DNA of 64,000 nt from Elizabethkingia miricola (GTDB taxonomy: Bacteria; Bacteroidota; Bacteroidia; Flavobacteriales; Weeksellaceae): contig NZ_LSGQ01000030.1 of the NCBI RefSeq assembly GCF_001675285.1, positions 310,001 through 374,000 of the forward strand, read 5' to 3'. Positions within the stretch are counted from its first letter, which is position 1. Each line of letters starts with the position of its first letter. The translations under genes and the position numbers were made by a program. This document shows positions 24,345 through 34,001 of this stretch, in pieces. The notes under the pieces are model-generated. The model saw nothing but the letters and a program-made list of their open reading frames with translations. It was not told where the DNA came from and searched no databases.

Positions 24345-26744
24345 ATGAGCGACAAAGAAATATTAGAAATCGAAGATTTTTTAGAAGACGGTTTCAACAT
24401 TATTGAAGAGGAAATAAAAGACAGTATAGACAAAGAAACTGAGAAAAACCAAAAGATCTTCCCATTACTTGCAGTTCGCAACATCGTTCTTTTCCCTAAA
24501 GTGATTATGCCTATTACAGCAGGAAGAGAAAAATCAATCAAACTACTGCAGGAGGCGCACAAACAGGGCAAACTTATCGCAGTAGTAAGCCAGAAAAATG
24601 CGTCAGAAGAAGAGCCTACCCCATCTTCTCTGAATACAATCGGAACCCTTGGCAAGATCCTGAAGATCATTAACCTTCCCGAAGGAAATATCACAGCTAT
24701 TATTAAAGGTGTAGACCGCTGTAAAGTAAAAAAGATGCTGACCGAGGAACCTTACTTTACCACCGAAATCACCAGATTAAAAGATACAGAAGTTAAAAAG
24801 GACAAGCAGGAATTTGCTGCTTTAATAGATAACATCAAGGATATCTCTCTGCGCATTATCGAAATTGACCCTAATATTCCGAATGCAGCAAACTTTGCTG
24901 TAAAAAATATTACCGGAGAAGCAGATTTGCTCAACTTTATATGCTCTAATGCAAGTTTCCCAACCGAAACAAAGCAACAGCTGTTAGAAATTAAAGATCT
25001 ATATCAGCGTGCAGCCAAATGCTATGAGCTCTTATCTGAGGATTTTCAGAAAATAGAATTAAAAAATCAAATCCACCAGAAAACCAGTCGCGATCTGGAT
25101 AAGCAACAACGAGAATATTTTCTTAACCAACAGATCCGAACTATTCAGGAAGAATTGGGAGGCGGGCCAGAAGGTGATGCCGATGAACTTCGTGAGAAAG
25201 CACAAAAGAAAAACTGGAATGAAGATGTAGAACAGCATTTCCAGAAGGAATTAGGAAGACTGTTAAGACAAAATCCTAATTCACCGGATTACAACGTTCA
25301 GCGTAATTATCTGGACTTCTTTACAGATCTGCCATGGGCAACCTATTCTAAAGATATTTTTGATCTGAAGAAAGCACAGAAAGTTCTGGACAAAGCTCAT
25401 TTTGGACTGGAGGACATCAAGAAAAGAATACTGGAACACATGGCTGTTCTGAAGCTGAAAAACGACATGAAATCTCCTATTTTATGTCTTGCAGGCCCTC
25501 CGGGAGTTGGTAAAACTTCTTTAGGAAAATCCATTGCTGATGCTTTGGGAAGAAAGTATATCCGTATTTCTTTGGGAGGACTTCATGATGAAAGCGAAAT
25601 CCGAGGCCACCGCAAAACCTATATTGGTGCCATGGCCGGAAGAATACTTCAGGCAATAAAAAAAGCTGGAACATCTAACCCTGTTATTGTTTTAGACGAG
25701 ATCGATAAGATTGGTACGGGTGTACACGGTGATCCATCGTCAGCTCTTCTGGAAGTTTTAGACCCGGAACAGAATAATTCCTTCTACGACAACTTCTTAG
25801 AATACGGCTATGACTTGTCCAAAGCCATGTTTATCGCTACAGCCAATAACCTTGGTGCTGTACAGCGTCCATTATTAGATAGAATGGAGATTATTGACAT
25901 TTCCGGATATACACTGGAAGAAAAAATCGAAATCGCTAAAAGACACCTTATCAGTAAGCAGCTAAAAGAAAACGGATTGACATCCGACGCTATAAAACTG
26001 GGAAATAAAGAAATCGCCCACATCATTGAGGCTCATACCTCGGAAAGCGGTGTAAGAAGACTGGAAAAAAACATTGCTTCTGTTGTACGCTGGGTAGCTT
26101 TACAAAAAGCAATGGAGCAGGAATATGATTCAAAAATTACTGTAGAAAAGATTGATGAAATTCTTGGAGTACCTCGCCCTAAAAGCCTTTCTGAGACGAC
26201 AAATGTACCGGGAGTTGTTACCGGACTTGCATGGACAAGTGTAGGTGGTGATATTCTGTTTATTGAAAGTATATTATCCAAAGGTAAAGGCACAACCATA
26301 ACAATGACCGGAAACCTGGGTAATGTTATGAAAGAGTCTGCTACTATTGCTTTAGAATATATTAAAGCTAAGTATGAAGAACTAGGTATGATGGAAGAAC
26401 AAATAACAGATAAAAACATCCACATTCACGTACCCGAAGGAGCTACACCTAAAGACGGACCTTCAGCAGGTATTGCCATGTTAACTTCTATGGTTTCCAG
26501 CTTTACCAACAAAAAAGTGAAGTCTAATCTGGCTATGACCGGAGAGATTACACTTCGTGGAAAAGTTCTTCCTGTGGGCGGAATTAAAGAAAAATTGCTA
26601 GCCGCAACACGCGCCGGTATCAAAGATGTTATTTTGTGTGAAGCCAACCGTAAAGATGTTGAAGAAATAAAGAAAGAATATCTTAAAAATCTGAACATTC
26701 ATTATGTAAATAAAATGAAAGAAGTAATAGAAATAGCACTTTAG
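24345..26744 (+). CDS. lon: ATP-dependent protease Lon
   Basis: Cytosolic AAA+ serine protease that degrades misfolded and regulatory proteins. The 799 residues comprise an N-terminal substrate-binding domain (about 35-240), an AAA+ module with Walker A G-P-P-G-V-G-K-T near 384-391 and Walker B V-I-V-L-D-E-I-D near 446-453, and a C-terminal protease domain. The catalytic Ser is in P-K-D-G-P-S-A-G near 701-708, and the Lys of the dyad is in G-G-I-K-E-K near 745-750. An acidic N-terminal extension precedes the family start. Monocistronic, with its own terminator. Confidence 0.97.
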   Translation: MSDKEILEIEDFLEDGFNIIEEEIKDSIDKETEKNQKIFPLLAVRNIVLFPKVIMPITAGREKSIKLLQEAHKQGKLIAVVSQKNASEEEPTPSSLNTIGTLGKILKIINLPEGNITAIIKGVDRCKVKKMLTEEPYFTTEITRLKDTEVKKDKQEFAALIDNIKDISLRIIEIDPNIPNAANFAVKNITGEADLLNFICSNASFPTETKQQLLEIKDLYQRAAKCYELLSEDFQKIELKNQIHQKTSRDLDKQQREYFLNQQIRTIQEELGGGPEGDADELREKAQKKNWNEDVEQHFQKELGRLLRQNPNSPDYNVQRNYLDFFTDLPWATYSKDIFDLKKAQKVLDKAHFGLEDIKKRILEHMAVLKLKNDMKSPILCLAGPPGVGKTSLGKSIADALGRKYIRISLGGLHDESEIRGHRKTYIGAMAGRILQAIKKAGTSNPVIVLDEIDKIGTGVHGDPSSALLEVLDPEQNNSFYDNFLEYGYDLSKAMFIATANNLGAVQRPLLDRMEIIDISGYTLEEKIEIAKRHLISKQLKENGLTSDAIKLGNKEIAHIIEAHTSESGVRRLEKNIASVVRWVALQKAMEQEYDSKITVEKIDEILGVPRPKSLSETTNVPGVVTGLAWTSVGGDILFIESILSKGKGTTITMTGNLGNVMKESATIALEYIKAKYEELGMMEEQITDKNIHIHVPEGATPKDGPSAGIAMLTSMVSSFTNKKVKSNLAMTGEITLRGKVLPVGGIKEKLLAATRAGIKDVILCEANRKDVEEIKKEYLKNLNIHYVNKMKEVIEIAL

Positions 26745-26772
26745 TCATTCACAACATAAATACCATATAATT

Positions 26773-26801
26773 ATAAACTTCACATATTTTGTGAAGTTTA
26801 T
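26773..26801 (+). terminator. terminator after lon
   Basis: ATAAACTTCAC pairs with GTGAAGTTTAT around a 7-nt loop, followed by T-rich sequence, 29 nt after the lon stop. Confidence 0.75.
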
Positions 26802-26807
26802 TTTTTA

Positions 26808-26815
26808 TAATTTTG
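26808..26815 (+). promoter_or_regulatory. -7 promoter box (TAATTTTG) of the Ntn-hydrolase fusion gene
   Basis: TAATTTTG matches TAnnTTTG, 25 nt upstream of the ATG at 26841, directly after the lon terminator. Confidence 0.55.
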
Positions 26816-26840
26816 GCATACATCATTAAAACACAAGGCT

Positions 26841-28229
26841 ATGAAAATCAATAAATTAATACCTGATTTATTTTTGATCCTGTTTTTATTTCAATTCAAA
26901 ATATCTTTAGCCTGTACCATTTTTATTGCATCCGACAAGCAAAAGGTTTTAGTTGGAAATAACGAGGATTACAAACCCACATTAAAGAATTATCTATGGG
27001 TAAGACCAGCTGTAGAGAAGCAAAACGCTTATGTATTATGGGGTTTTGAAGAGCAGTATCCAGAAGGAGGTATGAACGACAAAGGTTTGTTCTTTGATGC
27101 AGCAGCTTTACCCCAAAAAGTAGAACTTGTAAAAGATTCTCAAAAAAAAGACTTTGAAGGCTATATTGTTGATAAAGTGCTGCAGGAGTGCAGTACAGTA
27201 AATGAAGTAATTGAATTAGTCAGCAAATATAATCTGACCTGGTACGAAAAGACCCAGGTATTCGTTGCTGATAAATCAGGAGATTATGCAATTATTAATG
27301 CTAATTATATAATTCGCCCCAATAACAACAAATACGTCCTTACAAACTATAACTTAAACGACCCTATAAATAAAGATTTTAAGTGCTGGCGGAGAAAAAC
27401 AGCTTACCAGCTATTAAATTCCGAACCTATATCTGTAGCACAATTTTCCAAAATACTGGACAGTACTTCGCAATTAGAAACTGATAATGCAACTATTTAT
27501 TCTCAGGTTTGCGATCTTAAGAATAATACAATTTACTTATATCAGAGACATAATTTTACACAGGTAAATAAAATTGATTTAATATCACTTTTACAAAAAG
27601 GAAAACAGGAAATTGAAATTAAAAATCTTTTCCCTAAAAACATTACAAATGAAATTATGTCTACCTACTTACAAAATGGCATTCATAAGACTATTGAATA
27701 TGTAAAAAAAAGAAAGTCTGATAAAAGTTATTTATTTTCCGAAAAAGATTTGATCCAAGTCGGTTATCAGCTAATTGATAGCAGTAAGGTTTCCGATGCA
27801 GAAAAAATATTCGCCCTTAATCTGAAATATTTCCCAAATTCAGAAAGTACTCTTACAGCATTAGCAAACAGTTTCTTATTATCCGGTAACACAAAAAAAG
27901 CAAATGCATTGTATAGTAAAGTGCGTAGAATAAATCCCAATAACTACTATGTAAATATTTTTGGCAAAAACAATGGGAATATTACATTTAGAATTAAAGG
28001 GTTTCAGGGGGCTGAAACAATTTCGTTAACCGGATCTTTCAATAATTATGACGTTAAAGCAAATCCCTTTACCAAAATTGGAAATGAATGGATTTGCTCA
28101 CTGAAAGTTCCTCCGGGAGTATACTCCTATAAATTAAACATCGATAACACTTATTGGGTACAAGATCCTTCAAACCAAATACACATAAAACCTAAGGAGT
28201 GGTGGGACTCACGATTAATAGTTCAATAA
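26841..28229 (+). CDS. secreted C45/choloylglycine-like Ntn hydrolase fused to TPR and a glycogen-binding-like E-set domain
   Basis: A 462-residue exported protein. A signal peptide covers about 1-24 and is followed directly by Cys25 (A-C-T-I-F). Cleavage there would expose Cys as N-terminal nucleophile, as in acyl-CoA:6-APA acyltransferase and bile-salt-hydrolase-like families. N-N-E-D near 42-45 and G-G-M-N-D-K-G-L near 76-83 fit that fold. Residues about 305-370 look like one or two TPR repeats. The C-terminal 85 residues resemble the beta-sandwich (AMPK beta / CBM48 type) of carbohydrate-interacting proteins: S-L-T-G-S-F-N-N-Y, later P-P-G-V-Y-S-Y-K and W-V-Q-D-P. The substrate is unknown; amide hydrolysis is inferred from fold. 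Confidence 0.78.
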   Translation: MKINKLIPDLFLILFLFQFKISLACTIFIASDKQKVLVGNNEDYKPTLKNYLWVRPAVEKQNAYVLWGFEEQYPEGGMNDKGLFFDAAALPQKVELVKDSQKKDFEGYIVDKVLQECSTVNEVIELVSKYNLTWYEKTQVFVADKSGDYAIINANYIIRPNNNKYVLTNYNLNDPINKDFKCWRRKTAYQLLNSEPISVAQFSKILDSTSQLETDNATIYSQVCDLKNNTIYLYQRHNFTQVNKIDLISLLQKGKQEIEIKNLFPKNITNEIMSTYLQNGIHKTIEYVKKRKSDKSYLFSEKDLIQVGYQLIDSSKVSDAEKIFALNLKYFPNSESTLTALANSFLLSGNTKKANALYSKVRRINPNNYYVNIFGKNNGNITFRIKGFQGAETISLTGSFNNYDVKANPFTKIGNEWICSLKVPPGVYSYKLNIDNTYWVQDPSNQIHIKPKEWWDSRLIVQ

Positions 28230-28289
28230 TTCCGCAAATATTTCTATTATTATTTAAAAGTTCACACAATAATGTGCAATTTATTTTTA

Positions 28290-28297
28290 TAACTTTG
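28290..28297 (+). promoter_or_regulatory. -7 promoter box (TAACTTTG) of the DoxX gene
   Basis: TAACTTTG matches TAnnTTTG, 25 nt before the ATG at 28323. A CACA/TGTG inverted repeat lies just upstream (28263-28276). Confidence 0.5.
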
Positions 28298-28322
28298 ATA
28301 TAAACTATTAAATAATAAGATT

Positions 28323-28691
28323 ATGAAAATCGTAAAATTCATTATTTTCCTATTGTTCGGACTAATGTTTATTCAGGCTGGATTGGATAAGTTTTTTCAC
28401 TTTATGCCAACTCCCCAGTTAACCGAAGAGCAGAAAAAAATATTCGGGGCAATTATGGAAATTGGCTGGCTTTTTCCTTTGGTGGCCGTTGTTGAATTTA
28501 CTGGCGGACTATTGGTTATATTTCCTAAAACAAGAGCTTTGGGAGCTATTATTATCCTTCCTGTTATGGTAGGTATTGTTCTGCACAACCTGAAAGACAC
28601 TACAGGATTACCTATTGCAGCTCCTTTAGCATTAATCAATCTTTGGATGCTGATAGACAACAGCAGCAAATACAAAAATCTGATCAGCTAA
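28323..28691 (+). CDS. DoxX-like membrane protein
   Basis: A 122-residue integral membrane protein with four predicted helices (about 4-22, 44-64, 70-88, 94-112). The start matches the DoxX fold: F-G-L-M-F-I-Q-A-G-L-D-K-F near 13-25, and E-F-T-G-G-L-L near 58-64. Family members are linked to quinone or thiol redox homeostasis, but no partner is nearby, so no specific role can be given. It has its own promoter box and terminator. Confidence 0.8.
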   Translation: MKIVKFIIFLLFGLMFIQAGLDKFFHFMPTPQLTEEQKKIFGAIMEIGWLFPLVAVVEFTGGLLVIFPKTRALGAIIILPVMVGIVLHNLKDTTGLPIAAPLALINLWMLIDNSSKYKNLIS

Positions 28692-28719
28692 ATACACTAA
28701 TCACTAAATATTTAATTAG

Positions 28720-28747
28720 CCGTCCAAATCTTTTGGGCGGTTTTTTT
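28720..28747 (+). terminator. terminator after the DoxX gene
   Basis: CCGTCCAAA pairs with TTTGGGCGG (one G-T) around a TCT loop, followed by seven T. Confidence 0.85.
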
Positions 28748-28919
28748 ATGCTTACTTAATATTTTAACTCTCAATAAAGAGAAATACAATTTTACAAAAC
28801 ATTCATTTTCAACCCATTAAAAGCTAAAATTCATTTACAAGAATTTTACGTTTAATTTTCAAGTGGCCAGATCAGAACTTTTAGACCTTTGGAATAGCTA
28901 ACAATCAAAAATTCTAATT

Positions 28920-29849
28920 ATGAAAAATAACACATTAAATCTAGCCCTTGCATCCGTACTTATTCTTAGCGTTTTTTCTTGCAAAAAACAGGAATCTGCC
29001 TCTATGTCTGATGCAAATTATGAATCCGCAAAAGCTGTTTCAGCAGAAGCCTCAGCGTCTACTACAGACAGCATATCTTCAGCAGCCTCTACACAGGTTA
29101 AAGGCAAAGAATTTGTAAAAACAGCATCTGTGAACATGGAAGTTAAAGACGTCTATGACGCAACGATCAAAATAGAAAATCAGCTAAAACAAATAGGTGG
29201 CTATGTGATTAACAGCGAACTGAAAAACAATCTGCTATCAGAAGAAACGTATAATGAGAGTGATGATAAAGCTGTTATGGTAAAAAAATCAACTATGCAG
29301 AATGATATGATTGTAAAAGTACCCATCATGCAGCTGGTAGATTTCCTCCAACAGATTAACAGCCAGAATTTGTTTTTAAATTCCAGAATTATCAATGCCG
29401 AGGACGTAACAGCAAACATTAAAATGGCACAGCTGGAACAGCAAAGAATGAAGAAAAAAGAAGGCAATATCGATAAGCTTAAACCTACATCCACGACAGT
29501 AGAACAAGGAGATGACAACGAAAGAGATCACAATCAGAATATTATAGATTCTTACAACCTGAAAGATAACATTGCTTACAGCACTGTGAATCTGAGTATA
29601 AAAGAGCCCAATGTTCGCGTAGCAGAAATAGCTGTAACCAATACCAAATCAATTGATGCAAAATATAAAACCAACTTCTTTTATGAAGCTAAACTATCAA
29701 TTATCAATGGCTTCTATCTTATTCAACAATTTTTTATCCTTCTGCTAAATTTATGGCCATTTGCTCTTATTGTAGCAGGGATTATATGGTTTGTCCGCGC
29801 TAAAGGCGTGAAGCGGCCAAAATCTCCAAAACCAACTGTAAATGACTAA
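28920..29849 (+). CDS. DUF4349 domain lipoprotein
   Basis: A 309-residue envelope protein. The lipoprotein signal ends in V-F-S-C, with the lipidated Cys near 21, followed by a Ser/Ala-rich linker. A DUF4349 domain spans about 62-290 (V-K-T-A-S-V-N-M-E-V near its start, I-G-G-Y-V-I-N-S-E near 92-100), with a coiled-coil middle near 160-185. A C-terminal membrane helix is at about 268-292, so the protein may be anchored at both ends. Function of the family is not established. Confidence 0.82.
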   Translation: MKNNTLNLALASVLILSVFSCKKQESASMSDANYESAKAVSAEASASTTDSISSAASTQVKGKEFVKTASVNMEVKDVYDATIKIENQLKQIGGYVINSELKNNLLSEETYNESDDKAVMVKKSTMQNDMIVKVPIMQLVDFLQQINSQNLFLNSRIINAEDVTANIKMAQLEQQRMKKKEGNIDKLKPTSTTVEQGDDNERDHNQNIIDSYNLKDNIAYSTVNLSIKEPNVRVAEIAVTNTKSIDAKYKTNFFYEAKLSIINGFYLIQQFFILLLNLWPFALIVAGIIWFVRAKGVKRPKSPKPTVND

Positions 29850-29861
29850 CCAAAAGGACTG

Positions 29862-29887
29862 CAAATGCAGTCCTTTTACTTTACAAT
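29862..29887 (+). terminator. terminator after the DUF4349 gene
   Basis: AAAAGGACTGCA pairs perfectly with TGCAGTCCTTTT with a 2-nt nominal loop, 12 nt after the stop. Confidence 0.85.
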
Positions 29888-29928
29888 CTATTCATACTCA
29901 AAAAAGTAAAAAATTCAATACGATTGCG

Positions 29929-29936
29929 TAAATTTG
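29929..29936 (+). promoter_or_regulatory. -7 promoter box (TAAATTTG) of pgi
   Basis: TAAATTTG matches TAnnTTTG and lies 21 nt before the ATG at 29958. The upstream in-frame TTG at 29934 is inside this box, so it is not the start. Confidence 0.65.
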
Positions 29937-29957
29937 CGTCTTAAAACCATTACGAAA

Positions 29958-31601
29958 ATGTCTTTAAATACAATCAATCCTACTGAAACCAAAGCCTGGG
30001 CACAACTAAAAGAACATTTCGCAGAAACAGATTTCGATCTGAAGCAGCTTTTCACAGAAGATAAAAGCAGATTTTCGGAATTTTCTATCCAGAAGGAAAG
30101 CCTTCTGTTCGATTTTTCAAAAAACCTTGTAGATAAAAAAGCTTTTCAGCTTCTTTTAGCACTGGCAGAAGAGTGCCAGTTGAAGGATGCTATTGAAAAA
30201 ATGTTTACCGGAGATCTGATTAACCAGACTGAAAACAGAGCTGTACTTCATACTGCCCTGAGAAATTTCGGAGAAGAGAAGATTATAGTTAATGGTAAAA
30301 GCATCGATGAAGATGTTCAAAGAGTACTGAGTCAAATGAAAGTTTTTTCTGAAAAAATTATTTCAGGAGAACACAAGGGCTTTTCAGGAAAAGAAATCAC
30401 AGATGTTGTAAACATAGGGATCGGAGGTTCTGATCTTGGTCCCGTAATGGTTTGCAGCGCACTGAAGCACTATAAAACAAGATTAAACACACACTTTGTA
30501 TCCAATGTAGATGGCAATCATATTGCTGAAGTTGTCAAAAATCTGAATCCGGAAACAACCTTATTTATCATTGCTTCCAAAACATTCACAACTCAGGAAA
30601 CAATGACCAATGCACTTTCTGCAAAAGAATGGTTCCTTAAAGCAGGAAAAGAGGAAGATGTTGCAAAACATTTCGTAGCTCTTTCCACAAATGTTGAAGC
30701 CGTAAAGAATTTCGGGATTGCAGAAGAAAATATCTTCGAATTCTGGGACTGGGTTGGCGGAAGATACTCGCTTTGGAGTGCAATCGGGTTAAGTATTGTA
30801 TTGGCTGTAGGATACGACAACTTCGAAAAATTACTTCGTGGTGCACAGGATACAGATAAACATTTTAGAAATACAGAATTCAAAAATAATATCCCTGTCT
30901 TAATGGGGGTATTAGGCGTTTGGTACCGCAACTTCTTCGATGCAAGTTCATATGCGATATTACCATACAGCCAGTATCTTGACAGATTTGCGGCATACCT
31001 GCAGCAAGGAGACATGGAAAGTAACGGTAAATCTGTTGACCGAAATGGTGAATTCGTAGATTACGAAACAGGACCTATCATCTGGGGAGAGCCGGGAACA
31101 AACGGTCAGCATGCTTTCTACCAATTGATTCACCAGGGAACAGAGCTTATCCCTGCAGACTTTATTGCATACGCAAAAGCAAACAATAACCTTAGTGATC
31201 ACCAGGACAAATTAATGTCCAACTTTTTTGCCCAGACAGAAGCTTTAGCTTTTGGTAAGACAAAAGAAGAAGTAATTACAGAGCTAAAAGCATCCGGGAA
31301 AAATAAAGAAGAAATTGCCTTTTTAACCAATTTCAAAACATTTACAGGAAATACACCTACCAACTCTTTCATTTTTGAAGAATTAACGCCATTTACTCTG
31401 GGACAGCTTATTTCTTTTTATGAGCACAAAATTTTTGTTCAGGGTGTCATCTGGAATATTTTCAGCTTCGACCAATGGGGTGTAGAATTAGGAAAAGCTT
31501 TGGCAAACAAAATTCTTCCGGAACTGGAGAATACTGTAGAAATTACATCACATGACAGTTCTACCAACGGACTGATTAATTTCTACAAAAAGCATAAATA
31601 A
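29958..31601 (+). CDS. pgi: glucose-6-phosphate isomerase
   Basis: Interconverts glucose-6-phosphate and fructose-6-phosphate in glycolysis and gluconeogenesis. The 547 residues include the sugar-phosphate loop [11 protein letters not shown] near 153-163, S-K-T-F-T-T-Q-E-T near 206-214, [11 protein letters not shown] near 263-273, and the catalytic E-x-x-x-x-G-R/K pair near 350 (M-E-S-N-G-K). G[12 protein letters not shown] follows near 375-387 and K-x-x-x-Q-G-V-I-W near the C-terminus. Start chosen at 29958 because the promoter box excludes the earlier codon. Confidence 0.97.
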   Translation: MSLNTINPTETKAWAQLKEHFAETDFDLKQLFTEDKSRFSEFSIQKESLLFDFSKNLVDKKAFQLLLALAEECQLKDAIEKMFTGDLINQTENRAVLHTALRNFGEEKIIVNGKSIDEDVQRVLSQMKVFSEKIISGEHKGFSGKEITDVVNIGIGGSDLGPVMVCSALKHYKTRLNTHFVSNVDGNHIAEVVKNLNPETTLFIIASKTFTTQETMTNALSAKEWFLKAGKEEDVAKHFVALSTNVEAVKNFGIAEENIFEFWDWVGGRYSLWSAIGLSIVLAVGYDNFEKLLRGAQDTDKHFRNTEFKNNIPVLMGVLGVWYRNFFDASSYAILPYSQYLDRFAAYLQQGDMESNGKSVDRNGEFVDYETGPIIWGEPGTNGQHAFYQLIHQGTELIPADFIAYAKANNNLSDHQDKLMSNFFAQTEALAFGKTKEEVITELKASGKNKEEIAFLTNFKTFTGNTPTNSFIFEELTPFTLGQLISFYEHKIFVQGVIWNIFSFDQWGVELGKALANKILPELENTVEITSHDSSTNGLINFYKKHK

Positions 31602-31637
31602 ATCGGATAAATCTAAATAAAGTAAAAAGAAAGAAAA

Positions 31638-32522
31638 ATGGCACAAATCCTTGACGGGCTAAAAGTATCCAAAGAAGTAAAACAGGAAATAAAGGAAGAA
31701 GTTCAGAAGATTCTTTCCAACAAAAGACGTGCTCCGCACTTAGTTGCAATTCTTGTTGGAAACAATGGTGCAAGTAAAGCATATGTAAACAGTAAAGTAA
31801 AAGACTGTGAAGAAGTAGGCTTCTCCTCTTCACTGGTTAAGTTTCCTGCAACTGTTCCTGAAGCCGAACTTCTGGAGAAAATAGATGAACTGAATAAATC
31901 AAAACATGTAGATGGTTTTATCGTTCAGTTACCTTTGCCTAAGCAGATTGATCAGGAAAAGATCATTATGGCAATTGATCCAAGAAAAGACGTGGATGGT
32001 TTCCACCCTGAAAACTTCGGAAAAATGGCATTAGAAATGGATACATTCCTTCCGGCAACGCCATTCGGGATTCTGACACTGTTAGAAAGATACAATATTG
32101 AAACAAAAGGTAAAGACTGTGTAATTATCGGAAGAAGCCGTATCGTAGGACGTCCGATGAGTATCCTTATGGGACGTAAAGACTTCCCTGGAAACTCTAC
32201 TGTAACCCTTACACACTCTTATACTAAAGATATAGAAGAATATACAAAAAAGGCTGATATCGTAATTACCGCTCTTGGTGACCCTCATTTCCTGAAAGGA
32301 GAAATGATTAAAGAAGGTGCCGTAATTATCGATGTAGGAATTACCAGAGTAGATGATGACTCAGAAAAAGGTTATCACCTGGCAGGAGACGTAGATTTTG
32401 AAAGCTGTGAGAAAAAAGCAAGCTGGATTACTCCGGTTCCGGGAGGTGTTGGTCCGATGACCAGAGCTATGCTGATGAAAAATACCCTGATTGCCTACAA
32501 AACATCAGTGTATAATGATTAA
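31638..32522 (+). CDS. folD: bifunctional methylenetetrahydrofolate dehydrogenase / cyclohydrolase (FolD)
   Basis: Makes 10-formyl-tetrahydrofolate from methylene-tetrahydrofolate for purine and formyl-methionine synthesis. In its 294 residues are the catalytic Y-V-N-S-K near 52-56, D-G-F-I-V-Q-L-P-L-P near 93-102, the NADP-binding G-R-S-R-I-V-G-R-P near 168-176, and P-V-P-G-G-V-G-P-M-T near 264-273, all typical. It starts 36 nt after pgi. Its stop overlaps the queE start as TAATG, showing coupled translation with the folate-related deazapurine gene. Confidence 0.97.
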   Translation: MAQILDGLKVSKEVKQEIKEEVQKILSNKRRAPHLVAILVGNNGASKAYVNSKVKDCEEVGFSSSLVKFPATVPEAELLEKIDELNKSKHVDGFIVQLPLPKQIDQEKIIMAIDPRKDVDGFHPENFGKMALEMDTFLPATPFGILTLLERYNIETKGKDCVIIGRSRIVGRPMSILMGRKDFPGNSTVTLTHSYTKDIEEYTKKADIVITALGDPHFLKGEMIKEGAVIIDVGITRVDDDSEKGYHLAGDVDFESCEKKASWITPVPGGVGPMTRAMLMKNTLIAYKTSVYND

Positions 32523-33157
32523 TGAAAATGAATAAAGAACAAGATATTTTATTAAAAGAAGGTAAAATGCTCCCTGTAATGGAGCATTTTTACACTTTAC
32601 AAGGAGAAGGTGCTCATACAGGAAAAGCCGCATATTTCATTCGTTTAGGTGGATGCGATGTAGGCTGCCACTGGTGCGATGTAAAGGAAAGCTGGGATCC
32701 GAATTTACATCCGTTAATGAATGCAGAGGAAATTGCAGAAACCGCAGCAAAATACTGTAAAACAATTGTTTTAACAGGAGGGGAACCATTGATGTGGAAT
32801 CTTGAAATTCTGACATCAAAATTAAAGGAACTGGGGTGTACTATCCATATCGAAACTTCCGGTGCCTATCCTATGAGTGGGCATCTGGACTGGATTACAC
32901 TTTCCCCAAAAAAAACAGGTTTACCATTAGAAGATATTTACAAAGAAGCGAGCGAATTAAAGGTTATTGTTTTCAATAACAACGATTTCAAATTTGCAGA
33001 AGAGCAGTCCGCTAAAGTTTCTGACAACTGTAAACGTTATCTTCAGAGTGAATGGAGTAAGAGAGATGAAATGTACCCTAAGATCACGGATTATATATTG
33101 GAACATCCGGAATGGCAGGCTTCTGTACAGACTCATAAGTATCTGAACATTCCATAA
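32522..33157 (+). CDS. queE: 7-carboxy-7-deazaguanine synthase (QueE)
   Basis: Radical-SAM enzyme in queuosine biosynthesis that contracts 6-carboxy-tetrahydropterin to 7-carboxy-7-deazaguanine. The 211-residue protein has the iron-sulfur cysteines in G-G-C-D-V-G-C-H-W-C-D near 42-52, T-G-G-E-P near 81-85 for SAM binding, and T-L-Q-G-E-G near 25-30. Start at 32522 (TAATG overlap with folD); a second ATG two codons on is equally possible. Other queuosine genes are not in the window. Confidence 0.94.
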   Translation: MKMNKEQDILLKEGKMLPVMEHFYTLQGEGAHTGKAAYFIRLGGCDVGCHWCDVKESWDPNLHPLMNAEEIAETAAKYCKTIVLTGGEPLMWNLEILTSKLKELGCTIHIETSGAYPMSGHLDWITLSPKKTGLPLEDIYKEASELKVIVFNNNDFKFAEEQSAKVSDNCKRYLQSEWSKRDEMYPKITDYILEHPEWQASVQTHKYLNIP

Positions 33158-33251
33158 CCAAGACATTTCAAAGATCATTTTTGCAGGGTGTTCATTTGGA
33201 GCAGGCAGATGCAAAAATTCTCAATTTAAATAAAAACATTAATTTCGCAGC

Positions 33252-34001
33252 ATGTTAAAACTTTTTGGCGCAATTGGCGAATATTTTATGCTTCTGGGAA
33301 AGACCTTCCAGAAACCTCAGAAAATGAAGGTTTTTATGAAGCTACTGATGAGAGAAATTTACGACCTTGGAGTTAACTCCTTTGGTTTGGTACTTTTCAC
33401 CTCTATATTTGTGGGGGCCGTTGTTGCCATACAGATGTATAATAACTTCAGTGCTTCCTCTTTCCCCATCCCGAACTCATTTATCGGGTATGCAACCAAA
33501 GTAGTTTTGATTCTGGAATTTTCACCGACTATTATCAGTGTAATTCTTGCCGGAAAGGTAGGTTCATATATTGCTTCCAGTATAGGAACGATGCGTGTAA
33601 CAGAGCAGATTGATGCATTGGATATTATGGGGGTAAACTCTCCAAATTTTCTAATTTTACCAAAGATTATTGCCAGTGTTTTATTCAACCCATTACTTAT
33701 TGCCATCAGTATTGTATTTGGTATTGTAGGAGGCTACTGGGCAGGAGAACTAACCGGAAACTGGACACAGGCAGATTATATCACCGGTATCCAGATGTAT
33801 ATGCCAGCTTACTTTATTTGGTATGCATTCTTCAAAACAGCTGTATTTGCGTTCCTTATCGCTACAATCCCTGCATATTTCGGGTTCTTTGTTAAAGGCG
33901 GATCTCTGGAAGTAGGGCGTGCCAGTACACAAGCTGTAGTATGGACTATCGTAGCTGTTATTATAGCGAACTTAATATTAACCCAATTATTCCTGAGCTA
34001 A
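33252..34001 (+). CDS. MlaE-family ABC transporter permease
   Basis: A 249-residue integral inner-membrane permease of a lipid-asymmetry (Mla/MCE) transporter. It has an N-terminal amphipathic segment then about five membrane helices, with the family block L-E-F-S-P-T-I-I-S-V-I-L-A-G-K-V-G near 84-100 and I-G-T-M-R-V-T-E-Q-I-D-A-L near 107-119 that couples to the ATPase. Its stop overlaps the start of the ATPase gene as TAATG. The substrate-binding MCE protein is probably the one at 20873-21820, 12 kb away on the other strand; this pairing is inference. Confidence 0.93.
   Translation: MLKLFGAIGEYFMLLGKTFQKPQKMKVFMKLLMREIYDLGVNSFGLVLFTSIFVGAVVAIQMYNNFSASSFPIPNSFIGYATKVVLILEFSPTIISVILAGKVGSYIASSIGTMRVTEQIDALDIMGVNSPNFLILPKIIASVLFNPLLIAISIVFGIVGGYWAGELTGNWTQADYITGIQMYMPAYFIWYAFFKTAVFAFLIATIPAYFGFFVKGGSLEVGRASTQAVVWTIVAVIIANLILTQLFLS

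Noticed and set aside
33941-34000. Longer N-terminus for the MlaF-like ATPase
   Set aside because: Would overlap the permease by 61 nt and add residues absent in the family; TAATG overlap at 34001 is the natural start.
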